12,288 nucleotides of DNA from Desulfobacteraceae bacterium (GTDB lineage Bacteria > Desulfobacterota > Desulfobacteria > Desulfobacterales > JAUWMJ01). A program made the translations under genes and the position numbers. Under the pieces are notes generated by a model. The model saw nothing but the letters and a program-made list of their open reading frames with translations, did no database searches and was not told the DNA's origin. Within the stretch, counting starts at the first letter, position 1. Every line of letters starts with the position of its first letter. Shown one piece after another: positions 6,583 through 12,288 of this stretch. The stretch covers positions 1-12,288 of the forward strand of contig JAUWOH010000057.1 in the NCBI GenBank assembly GCA_030612225.1, read 5' to 3'.

Positions 6583-7080
6583 ATGAAATTTGAAAAAAAA
6601 CATTTTATCATTACAGTCGCTATTTTATTTCTTGGTATTGTTGTAGCGTGTGGGTTTCATGGATTCAGAGACATGGGGCCTCATCCCATGTTTTGCGGCA
6701 AGGGACCTCATCCTAAATTTTTTGGCAAGAAATTTTCAGAACATGTCCTGTCAAGAATGGACAGCAGGGTTGAGGATTTGAATCTCTCTGAGAATCAAAA
6801 AAAAGAATATGAGGAGATCAGGCTGGAAGTAAAGGAAAAGATTACCAGGGCCATGGAAAAACGGAAGGAAAATTTCAGGCAACTGCAAAATGAAATCAAC
6901 AAAGATAAGCCGGATATAAATGCCATGGCCGAAGCTGCAAAAAAGCAGTTTAATAAGATGCCGGTTTTTATGGCGGACAATTTGGATCTTTTCATTAAAT
7001 TTTATAACATCCTTGATGAAGATCAGAAGACCAAAGTGATTGAAAAGATGAGAAAGAAGATGAAGGCATGTCAATCCTGA
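6583..7080 (+). CDS. CpxP/Spy-like envelope protein, predicted lipoprotein
   Basis: Predicted periplasmic-side regulator or chaperone of the Spy/CpxP (LTxxQ) family, 165 residues. In that family the all-helical protein binds misfolded proteins, and CpxP damps the CpxA sensor. Here a basic N-terminus and hydrophobic segment (7-22) end in VVAC (Cys23), a plausible lipobox, so the protein may be lipid-anchored instead of soluble. Next comes a Gly/Pro/His/Met/Cys stretch (24-49) containing a tandem 9-residue duplication, GPHPMFCGK then GPHPKFFGK. The helical domain carries two LTxxQ-like motifs, LSENQ (68-72) and LDEDQ (144-148). The ATG is preceded by AAAAGGAGGAG at good spacing. Divergent from the CpxR/CpxA-like pair across an array of GTAAA sites, and 43 bases upstream of the flavodoxin gene, which is probably co-transcribed. 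Family call good; lipidation is inferred. Confidence 0.85.
   Translation: MKFEKKHFIITVAILFLGIVVACGFHGFRDMGPHPMFCGKGPHPKFFGKKFSEHVLSRMDSRVEDLNLSENQKKEYEEIRLEVKEKITRAMEKRKENFRQLQNEINKDKPDINAMAEAAKKQFNKMPVFMADNLDLFIKFYNILDEDQKTKVIEKMRKKMKACQS
6676..6729 (+). repeat. 27-bp tandem duplication in the CpxP-like gene
   Basis: Two adjacent 9-codon units (6676-6702, 6703-6729) encode GPHP-x-F-[CF]-GK twice. The duplication doubles His/Pro positions just after the predicted lipid-anchored Cys. Confidence 0.75.
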
Positions 7081-7123
7081 TTGTATTGAAATAATGTAAA
7101 CCATAACATACCTGAGGAAAATT

Positions 7124-7819
7124 ATGAAAAAAGTTACAAGAAGAAAATTTATTGTTGACAGTACCATGATGACCGCAGGAGCCATCGGAGCAATAACATT
7201 AGGGAGCGGTGTGCTGTCGCCCGAAAAAGCTCAGGCTGCAAAAGAGAAATTTCTTGAGACAAGTTGTGGAATTGGAAAGGACAAAGGACGCAAGACTCTC
7301 GTTGCTTATGCAAGTGATTGCGGGTCAACAGGAGAGGTCGCAGAAGCCATAGGGCAGGTGTTATGCGACAGTGGAATGGCTGTCGATGTGCGTCTGGTGG
7401 AAAGCGTGAAAGACTTAAGCTCATATCAAACTGCTGTTATCGGCAGCGCTGTACACGCCGACAATTGGTTGCCCGAGGCTGTGAAGTTTGTGGAAACAAA
7501 CCGGAAAGTATTAAGCCAAATGCCTGTGGCCTACTTTCTGACATGTCTAACACTGTACAAATCTAATGAGCCTACCCGCAGCAAGGCGAGATCCTTTTTA
7601 GACCCGGTGCTTGATATGTTCCCGCAGGTGAAGCCTGTGGACATGGGTCTCTTTGCAGGTGTTCTTGACTACAGCAAGCTTTCCTTTGTAGTACGAATGG
7701 TTATGAAAGCAAAAATGAAAAAAAAGGGAGTACCGGAAGGGGATCATCGTAACTGGGATGCCATCCGTTTTTGGGCCAAAGGTCTGAATTCAAAGTTAGA
7801 GGTTTTAAGAAAAGGATAA
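7124..7819 (+). CDS. TAT-exported flavodoxin-family protein (HemG-like)
   Basis: Predicted FMN-binding redox protein exported folded to the periplasm, 231 residues. Residues 1-38 are a twin-arginine signal: VTRRKFI with Arg6-Arg7, a weakly hydrophobic Ala/Gly/Thr core and a KAQA cleavage site. The mature part is a single flavodoxin fold. The FMN-phosphate loop reads ASDCGSTGEVA (63-73), followed by VIGSAVHADNW. The rest follows the layout of HemG/Flavodoxin_5, the quinone-dependent protoporphyrinogen oxidase: AYFLTCLTL, LFAGVLDYSKLSF, a basic KAKMKKKG loop and a D-x-x-x-W-D-A-I-x-x-W helix near the end. True HemG is cytoplasmic-side and lacks a signal peptide, so a different, periplasmic substrate is likely. 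AGGAAA precedes the ATG. It sits 43 bases after the CpxP-like gene and so is probably under the same promoter. Flavodoxin fold and TAT signal are confident; HemG activity is not. Confidence 0.88.
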   Translation: MKKVTRRKFIVDSTMMTAGAIGAITLGSGVLSPEKAQAAKEKFLETSCGIGKDKGRKTLVAYASDCGSTGEVAEAIGQVLCDSGMAVDVRLVESVKDLSSYQTAVIGSAVHADNWLPEAVKFVETNRKVLSQMPVAYFLTCLTLYKSNEPTRSKARSFLDPVLDMFPQVKPVDMGLFAGVLDYSKLSFVVRMVMKAKMKKKGVPEGDHRNWDAIRFWAKGLNSKLEVLRKG

Positions 7820-7853
7820 TACAAAATGTAATAATTTAGCGCTTTGAAAAGAC

Positions 7854-7885
7854 GTCCGGCACTTAGGATGTCCTGATTGCCGGAC
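7854..7885 (+). terminator. Stem-loop after the flavodoxin gene, possible terminator
   Basis: GTCCGGCA (7854-7861) pairs perfectly with TGCCGGAC (7878-7885). The 16-nt loop can itself form a small AGGA/TCCT stem. A short T-run (ATTTTTC) comes only about 14 bases later, so this is a weak or factor-assisted terminator, or a processing/stability hairpin, at the end of the cpxP-flavodoxin unit. Confidence 0.4.
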
Positions 7886-7962
7886 TCATCTGTGCATATT
7901 TTTCAATAGGCTAAATTAATACTACAAAAATTGTTTTGAATATTATTAGGAGATTGTTGAAA

Positions 7963-8871
7963 ATGGAAGCACTTAAAATAAATTTTTGGAAAATTACCGG
8001 CATTGCTCTTTTTTGCTCGCTTTTTGGTACGATAATTCATGCATTGGGGCCGCCACTTTATGATTATAGCGCTCCGAAAAGCTTCATTATTGAAAATGGT
8101 TTATTTATGCCGGCAGTCATAGGCCTCTTTTTTATAACTTTTTGGGCGCTGGCATTTGTTTTTGTTTTAATTCAGGATAAATTGCCCGGCAAAGGGCTAT
8201 TAAAAGGTTTGCGCTATGGGATTTCATTTGGCGTACTATGGCTTATTGGTATGTTTGAAATGAGTATTGCTTTTGGCTCCCCTTTAAAATATGAATTTAT
8301 TTCAGGACTGTGCGACTGTTCATCATTGATTTTATTTGGTTTGTTCTTGGGTAGATTTATAGCCACAGATAGCAATCGTGTTATTAATAAAAAATCAAAA
8401 TCAGGCTTAATACCTGTTTTTATCATTGCAGGTCTATTTATTGTTGAACGGTATTTGAGATATTTTACCTTGACTCATTATAATCTCGGCTATTTTGAAA
8501 ATTTCCTTATTACTTTTATATTTACTTTAAGCCTGGGTTTGTGGATAGGAATAATGTATCGGTTGCTGAGACAAGAACTATCAGAATGTTCTCCAGTTAA
8601 ACAGGCTCTTTGGTTTGGTGGAATAGTTTTTGGAATTGACTGGTTATTTTACAGCCTTTTTTTACTTCTTTTTTTTCAGTGGCCATTAAATGAAATATTG
8701 CTTGTTCCGGCATTTGATATAATATCTGTAATTATCGGTGTATTTATTGTTGAAAAAGTCAATAAAGCTCTTCGATCAAAGGCCAGGCATTCTCGTTTTT
8801 ATCAGAGACAATCCACTCTCTCGATCTTCTATGCGGATGCCAGATTACCGATTTGGGAAAGGGAACTTTAA
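7963..8871 (+). CDS. Unrecognised polytopic membrane protein (about 8 TM segments)
   Basis: I do not recognise a named family. The 302-residue product is strongly hydrophobic, with predicted membrane segments near residues 10-30, 48-71, 83-103, 112-132, 145-160, 180-201, 216-238 and 246-266. Short basic loops (LPGKGLLKGLRYG, NKKSKS) separate them. Distinctive positions are the acidic GLCDCSS turn near residue 115 and ERYLRYF after the fifth segment. The last 35 residues, after EKVNKALRSKAR, are basic, soluble and low in hydrophobicity. I start at ATG 7963 because AGGAG lies at 7948-7952; the upstream in-frame TTG at 7936 has no ribosome site. It is 143 bases after the flavodoxin gene with a hairpin between, and 30 bases before the methyltransferase, so it probably heads a second transcription unit. 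Confidence 0.75.
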   Translation: MEALKINFWKITGIALFCSLFGTIIHALGPPLYDYSAPKSFIIENGLFMPAVIGLFFITFWALAFVFVLIQDKLPGKGLLKGLRYGISFGVLWLIGMFEMSIAFGSPLKYEFISGLCDCSSLILFGLFLGRFIATDSNRVINKKSKSGLIPVFIIAGLFIVERYLRYFTLTHYNLGYFENFLITFIFTLSLGLWIGIMYRLLRQELSECSPVKQALWFGGIVFGIDWLFYSLFLLLFFQWPLNEILLVPAFDIISVIIGVFIVEKVNKALRSKARHSRFYQRQSTLSIFYADARLPIWEREL

Positions 8872-8901
8872 GGGCTCGCGCAAATCCTAAGGAGAAAAAA
8901 G

Positions 8902-9432
8902 ATGGATAAACAGATGAGTAATTTGATGTTTCAATGTATGTGTTTTGTCTTCATGTTACGAGATATTTTTAGTCCACGAGAAACCATACTAATGGAAACA
9001 GGCATAAAATCAGGGGATTATGTGCTTGATTATGGCTGTGGTCCAGGGGGATATGTAGCCCCTGCTTCAAAACTGATCGGGGAAGAAGGGCGGGTCTATG
9101 CTTTGGATATTAATCCCCTTGCAGTTAAGAGAGTTCAAAAAATTGCTTTAAAAGAGCAACTGGCAAATGTAGAAACGATCTGTTCCGATTGTAAAACAAG
9201 ATTGCATGATAACAGCCTGGATGTGATTTTGTTATATGATATCTTTCATACGCTGAGCAATACGGATGCTGTACTGGCGGAATTACATCGTATTTTGAAG
9301 CCTGAGGGCACCTTGTCTTTCAGCGATCATCATATGAACGAAAATGATATCATGGCAAAAATATCAGATGGCGGGCTGTTTTTACTTTCAAGAAAGGGGA
9401 AAAAGACTTATAGTTTTTTCAAAAGAGAGTAA
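8902..9432 (+). CDS. Class I SAM-dependent methyltransferase
   Basis: Predicted S-adenosylmethionine-dependent methyltransferase of the Methyltransf_11/UbiE-like type, 176 residues, cytoplasmic. Motif I is VLDYGCGPGGY (41-51), the acidic SAM-ribose residue is in VYALDINP (65-72), and motif post-II/III is LHRILKPEGTLSFSDHH (128-144). It is short for the class (often 200-280 residues) and starts with an unusual Met/Cys/Phe-rich helix (MFQCMCFVFMLRDIF), but motif I through the last strands is complete. The acceptor cannot be told from the sequence. AAGGAG lies at good distance before the ATG. It follows the membrane protein by 30 bases and precedes the MBL hydrolase by 49, in the same direction, so the three are likely one operon. 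Confidence 0.88.
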   Translation: MDKQMSNLMFQCMCFVFMLRDIFSPRETILMETGIKSGDYVLDYGCGPGGYVAPASKLIGEEGRVYALDINPLAVKRVQKIALKEQLANVETICSDCKTRLHDNSLDVILLYDIFHTLSNTDAVLAELHRILKPEGTLSFSDHHMNENDIMAKISDGGLFLLSRKGKKTYSFFKRE

Positions 9433-9481
9433 TTCCACTAAAACAATTCCTTGAAACTGACTCAACTTTATAAGCAACACC

Positions 9482-10612
9482 ATGACACGACGCTTTTTCA
9501 TAAATAAGCTTCTTACGTGGAGTAAAATGGCCTTCATATTATGCCTCCTCCCTTTTGATTCAATTCTTAAGGCTGCATTTGCCGAGGAAAAGGGAAAGGC
9601 TGCCGGCGCTCAACCTTGCCTGAATCTCAGGGAGATCGTACTTAAAAAAATCCATCACGGTAAAAACCGTTTTGTAAATCCTTTTAACAGTGTAAATTTT
9701 AGAAATCCATGGCGTATGATACAGTGGAAGCTGTTTTCCAAAAACAACTTCAAGGTTTTTTATAAGCAGGAGCGCGTGATTCCTGTTTCCATTGACTGGA
9801 AACCGGTAAAAGAAAAAAAGGGTCTTTCAATCACATTTATTAAGCATTCCTGCGTGATGATAAAAGATTCGGATAAATACATCCTTGTAGACCCGGTCTT
9901 TTTCGGAATTCCAGGATTGTTCAATGATTTCTCACCTCTGGCTTCCGACATAAAAGAGATGCCACTTCCCGATTATGTACTGCTCACCCATGGTCACTAT
10001 GACCATTTGGATAAACCTTCCCTTGCTTCTTTAGGAAAAGATACCCATGTGATTACGCCTCTGGGTTATAATGAAACCCTTGATGATCTGAAAATGAATC
10101 GACGTACTGAAATGGACTGGTTTGACACTTTTAGTGAAGGCAAACTGGAAATAACGCTGCTTCCATGCAACCACTGGACAATGAGAAATCCCTTTGTCGG
10201 GCCAAACCGTTCTTTATGGGGCTCCTTTTTAATCAAGACTGCCGGTGGGTTCACTATCTATATTTCAGGTGATACGGGCTATTTTGAGGGCTTTCGTGAA
10301 ATCGGAGAAGAATTTTCCATTGATCTGGCAATTTTCAATCTTGGTGCCTATGAACCCCGCTGGTTCATGGCTTCCAGCCACATGAACCCCCATGAGACTG
10401 TTCGTGCATTTCAGGAGCTACGTGCAAGGCATCTTTTTATTGTTCACTGGGGAACTTTTCGGCTGGGGGATGAACCGGTTCATTTCCCACCCATTGATCT
10501 TAAACGAGAATTGGAAAAAGAGGGGATTTCAGATCGTGTTATTGATTTGAAACATGGACAAACCCTGTTTTACGATGATTTTGCTAAACCATATATTATG
10601 CGTTCGGCATAA
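9482..10612 (+). CDS. MBL-fold hydrolase, NAPE-PLD/UlaG-like, with twin-arginine-like signal
   Basis: Metallo-beta-lactamase-fold hydrolase of 376 residues. The metal site is complete: THGHYDH (169-175, the HxHxDH motif), His231 in CNHW, Asp264 in SGDTGY and His322 in VHWGTF. The segment FNLGAYEPRWFM...SSHMNPHE is characteristic of the family containing N-acyl-phosphatidylethanolamine phospholipase D and UlaG-type lactonases, so a phosphodiester or lactone substrate is plausible but undetermined. The N-terminus MTRRFFINK, hydrophobic stretch 16-29 and AFA site (32-34) look like a TAT signal, implying periplasmic export with metals already bound. No clear Shine-Dalgarno precedes the ATG at 9482. 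A later ATG at 9530 has GGAG nearby but would delete the twin-arginine motif. Likely last gene of the membrane protein-methyltransferase unit. Fold certain, substrate unknown. Confidence 0.9.
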   Translation: MTRRFFINKLLTWSKMAFILCLLPFDSILKAAFAEEKGKAAGAQPCLNLREIVLKKIHHGKNRFVNPFNSVNFRNPWRMIQWKLFSKNNFKVFYKQERVIPVSIDWKPVKEKKGLSITFIKHSCVMIKDSDKYILVDPVFFGIPGLFNDFSPLASDIKEMPLPDYVLLTHGHYDHLDKPSLASLGKDTHVITPLGYNETLDDLKMNRRTEMDWFDTFSEGKLEITLLPCNHWTMRNPFVGPNRSLWGSFLIKTAGGFTIYISGDTGYFEGFREIGEEFSIDLAIFNLGAYEPRWFMASSHMNPHETVRAFQELRARHLFIVHWGTFRLGDEPVHFPPIDLKRELEKEGISDRVIDLKHGQTLFYDDFAKPYIMRSA

Positions 10613-10998
10613 CACTGACTTTTAGACACACTCGAGACAGGGGGTATTTTGTGGAGTTTTTGTAAGCATTCCAAAATATCGAATATCGTACAAGGAACCG
10701 CAGAATTACGAATGGGTCTAAAAGCATCGCGATTCCTGCAGATTACAATCCAATATCAGTCACGTAGCCATCAGGCTATGAACATCGAACATCGAACGTC
10801 CAACATCGAATTTTGAATAAGGTATTCTGCCAATTTATAAACCGGCGAAGCGAAGCGATTTCAACATTCGATGTTCAGCGTTCGATGTTCGACGTTCAAA
10901 AAACGCTTCACTCTGCCGTTGAATATTTTCTCATCATAAACATTTTAGGGTCGCTCGGGCATAGCAATAGGTTTAATTAAAAACAATTATAAAAGGGA
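10613..10998. other. Gene-free convergent spacer
   Basis: About 385 bases between two converging genes, with no plausible coding frame. It holds the heptamer-built inverted repeat at 10780-10897, and a shorter inverted pair CTTTTAGAC (10619-10627) / GTCTAAAAG (10716-10724) bracketing a stretch with TATCGAATATCG. The latter may be a remnant of the same intergenic repeat family. No U-tract hairpin typical of a strong intrinsic terminator was found for either flanking gene. Confidence 0.6.
10780..10897. repeat. Large inverted repeat built from 7-nt units
   Basis: Left arm 10780-10817 is a run of 7-nt units (GAACATC, GAACATC, GAACGTC, CAACATC, GAATTTT, GAA). Right arm 10860-10897 is its near-exact inverse (TTCAACA, TTCGATG, TTCAGCG, TTCGATG, TTCGACG, TTC). 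The 38-base arms differ at 5 positions and are separated by 42 bases that include GGCGAAGCGAAGCG. The element resembles dispersed intergenic GAACATCGAA-type repeats that I recall from desulfobacterial genomes, but its function and spread cannot be judged here. Confidence 0.85.
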
Positions 10999-12288
10999 TC
11001 ACTTCGGCTCAAAGGTCCGTTTGGCAGCAATAAAGGTCGGCAGATGTTTGAGCATGTGCCAGAGACTTTTTCGGTGCTGCCAGATTCTTTTCTTAAATTT
11101 CTTTCTCCAGGCAGGATGGGTATAAAACCGCTTGACATACTCATTATAAAGCTGGTCAAGGGCTTCCTTGGAGTCGAAACTTTTCGGTACGAACACGAAA
11201 TTAAGACAGTTCATTTTTCGCCAGTCATTATCAAAAGCGCCATCGTCAAATATTGTGGACCATACAGGGGCACCGTAAAATGGTGTAAATTTGGACATGT
11301 TCATATCGTCAAGGCCTAAGGATATGGCAAAATCACTTGTTCTGCCAATCGATTCCACTGTATCGCCTGGAAGTCCCATCATGAAAAGGCCCTTTGCTCT
11401 CAGTCCTACGGCCTGAATACGTTTTACAGTATCACGGATCTCATCAAGATCAGCTCCCGGCTTATGAATTTTGATCAAATCGGTATCACCTGTTTCAATT
11501 CCCAGGGAAACTTGCAGGAAACCCGCTGCTTTTAACATCTTAAGCAATTCATCATCAGCGTATCCGACACGAACGGCACAATTAAACTGCATGCCGAGCG
11601 GTTTTGAAATCAGAAGATCGCAAAGCTTTGTTATGCGTTTGCGGTTGGTTGTAAACAGATCGTCATAAATATTAATATGACGAACCCCGAAGCGTGTGCG
11701 CAAATACTTTATGTGATCGTAAACATATTCCGGGGAGTTGAAGCGGAAACCCTGTTTAAATACGGAACGATCACAATATGAGCAATGATAGATACATCCG
11801 CGACTTGTTATCATTGTACCACCCGGACTTTTTATGTAGCTGAATAAAGGCAGATTATAACCTTCGGGAAAACCTTCAAGCTTTTCGTATGCAGGAAAAG
11901 GAAGTTCATCCATATTTTTAATATTAGTTCTCGGTGGATTTGTTATAATCTGATCTGCATCTTTCCAGATCAGACCATTTATAGAGTCTGCATCATTCCC
12001 GTTTGCAATTTCCGATAATGTGATTTCCCCTTCGCCCTGGCAGAGAAAATCGATGTCTTTAAAATCTTCAAGCAAAACGGCTCCCATGGACGAAATATGC
12101 ACTCCGCCGAAAACAGTAGTGATTTCCGGCCGTGCTTTTTTAATTTCAGAGGCAAGATCGTATCCGTCAAGAAAGCCCGATGTTGTAGCAGAAAAACCTG
12201 CAAGGTCCGGTTTATAATCAAGGATTATCTTTGCATTGGCTTTAGTGCCGAAAGGAGCTTTAGGCCCCAGGCAGTCGTGGACAAAAAC
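10999..12288 (-). CDS. B12-binding-domain radical SAM protein (5' end outside window)
   Basis: Cobalamin-dependent radical SAM enzyme; 429 residues are visible. The minus-strand frame stays open from 12288, upstream of the GTG at 12100-12102. The extra residues (HDCLGPKA..., PDLAGFSATTS, VFGGVHIS) are the Rossmann-like B12-binding domain, so the true start lies right of the window together with the DxHxxG-type lower-ligand motif. QGEGEITL and a linker follow, then the radical SAM barrel with CIYHCSYC (CxxxCxxC, binding the 4Fe-4S cluster) and NIYDDLFTTN. GIETGD and GLFMMGLPGDT also belong to the barrel. The C-terminal 120 residues are family-variable and basic at the end. Members include BchE, hopanoid methylases and many unassigned lipid or natural-product enzymes; none can be chosen here. 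It converges with the MBL gene. Confidence 0.92.
   Translation of the reverse strand, partial: VFVHDCLGPKAPFGTKANAKIILDYKPDLAGFSATTSGFLDGYDLASEIKKARPEITTVFGGVHISSMGAVLLEDFKDIDFLCQGEGEITLSEIANGNDADSINGLIWKDADQIITNPPRTNIKNMDELPFPAYEKLEGFPEGYNLPLFSYIKSPGGTMITSRGCIYHCSYCDRSVFKQGFRFNSPEYVYDHIKYLRTRFGVRHINIYDDLFTTNRKRITKLCDLLISKPLGMQFNCAVRVGYADDELLKMLKAAGFLQVSLGIETGDTDLIKIHKPGADLDEIRDTVKRIQAVGLRAKGLFMMGLPGDTVESIGRTSDFAISLGLDDMNMSKFTPFYGAPVWSTIFDDGAFDNDWRKMNCLNFVFVPKSFDSKEALDQLYNEYVKRFYTHPAWRKKFKKRIWQHRKSLWHMLKHLPTFIAAKRTFEPK

Noticed and set aside
7124..7819. Calling the flavodoxin gene hemG outright
   Set aside because: The fold layout is HemG-like, but the TAT signal puts it in the periplasm, where protoporphyrinogen oxidation for haem synthesis is not expected.
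7936..7962. TTG start for the 8-TM protein
   Set aside because: No ribosome-binding site precedes it, whereas AGGAG lies properly before the ATG at 7963.
10780..10897. CRISPR array
   Set aside because: The repeat unit is only 7 nt with no spacers and the second half is inverted; no cas genes are nearby.
12100..12102. GTG as the true start of the radical SAM protein
   Set aside because: The upstream in-frame residues clearly belong to the B12-binding domain, so the gene continues beyond the window.

Overview
The window looks like a chromosomal segment of a Gram-negative bacterium, most likely a Desulfobacterota (Desulfobacterales-type) sulfate reducer or close relative. This rests on the mix of gene types: a soluble REC-PAS-histidine kinase, a cobalamin-binding radical SAM protein, twin-arginine signal peptides and a CpxP-like envelope protein. 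The A/T-rich intergenic DNA, ShineDalgarno-led genes and a 7-nt-period GAACATC-type repeat fit too. It is an inference from composition and gene content; no marker gene is present.

Layout. 1-1336 (+): the 3' part of a response-regulator/PAS/histidine-kinase hybrid that runs off the left edge. 1333-2506: a scarred region. The first codons of what looks like a translationally coupled response regulator (+) run straight into the back end of an opposite-strand, repeat-containing, envelope-type gene. That gene also has an in-frame amber codon. 2507-2852: A/T-rich intergenic DNA with a good sigma-70 promoter for gdhA. 2853-4202 (+): NADP-type glutamate dehydrogenase. 4205-4314: a remarkable 52-position stem/6-nt loop that fills the convergent gap and whose mismatches become G.U pairs only in minus-strand RNA.

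4311-6403 (-): a CpxA/CpxR-like sensor kinase and response regulator, translationally coupled (ATGA overlap). Divergent from them, at 6583-7080 (+), is a CpxP/Spy-like protein that appears to be a lipoprotein. The shared intergenic region carries helically phased GTAAA half-sites of the type bound by CpxR. This reproduces the enterobacterial cpxP / cpxRA arrangement in a distant lineage. A TAT-exported HemG-like flavodoxin (7124-7819) follows cpxP closely and is probably in the same transcript.

7963-10612 (+): an unrecognised 8-TM membrane protein, a small class I SAM methyltransferase, and a metallo-beta-lactamase-fold hydrolase of the NAPE-PLD/UlaG type with a twin-arginine-like signal. Together with CpxP and the flavodoxin these form a co-directional run of mostly envelope-directed proteins. 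10613-10998: gene-free convergent spacer with a large inverted repeat built of 7-nt units. 10999-12288 (-): a B12-binding-domain radical SAM protein that runs off the right edge.

The most coherent biology is the central module: a Cpx-like sensor pair, its predicted operator array and a divergent periplasmic regulator. A flavin redox protein delivered to the periplasm is probably under the same control.
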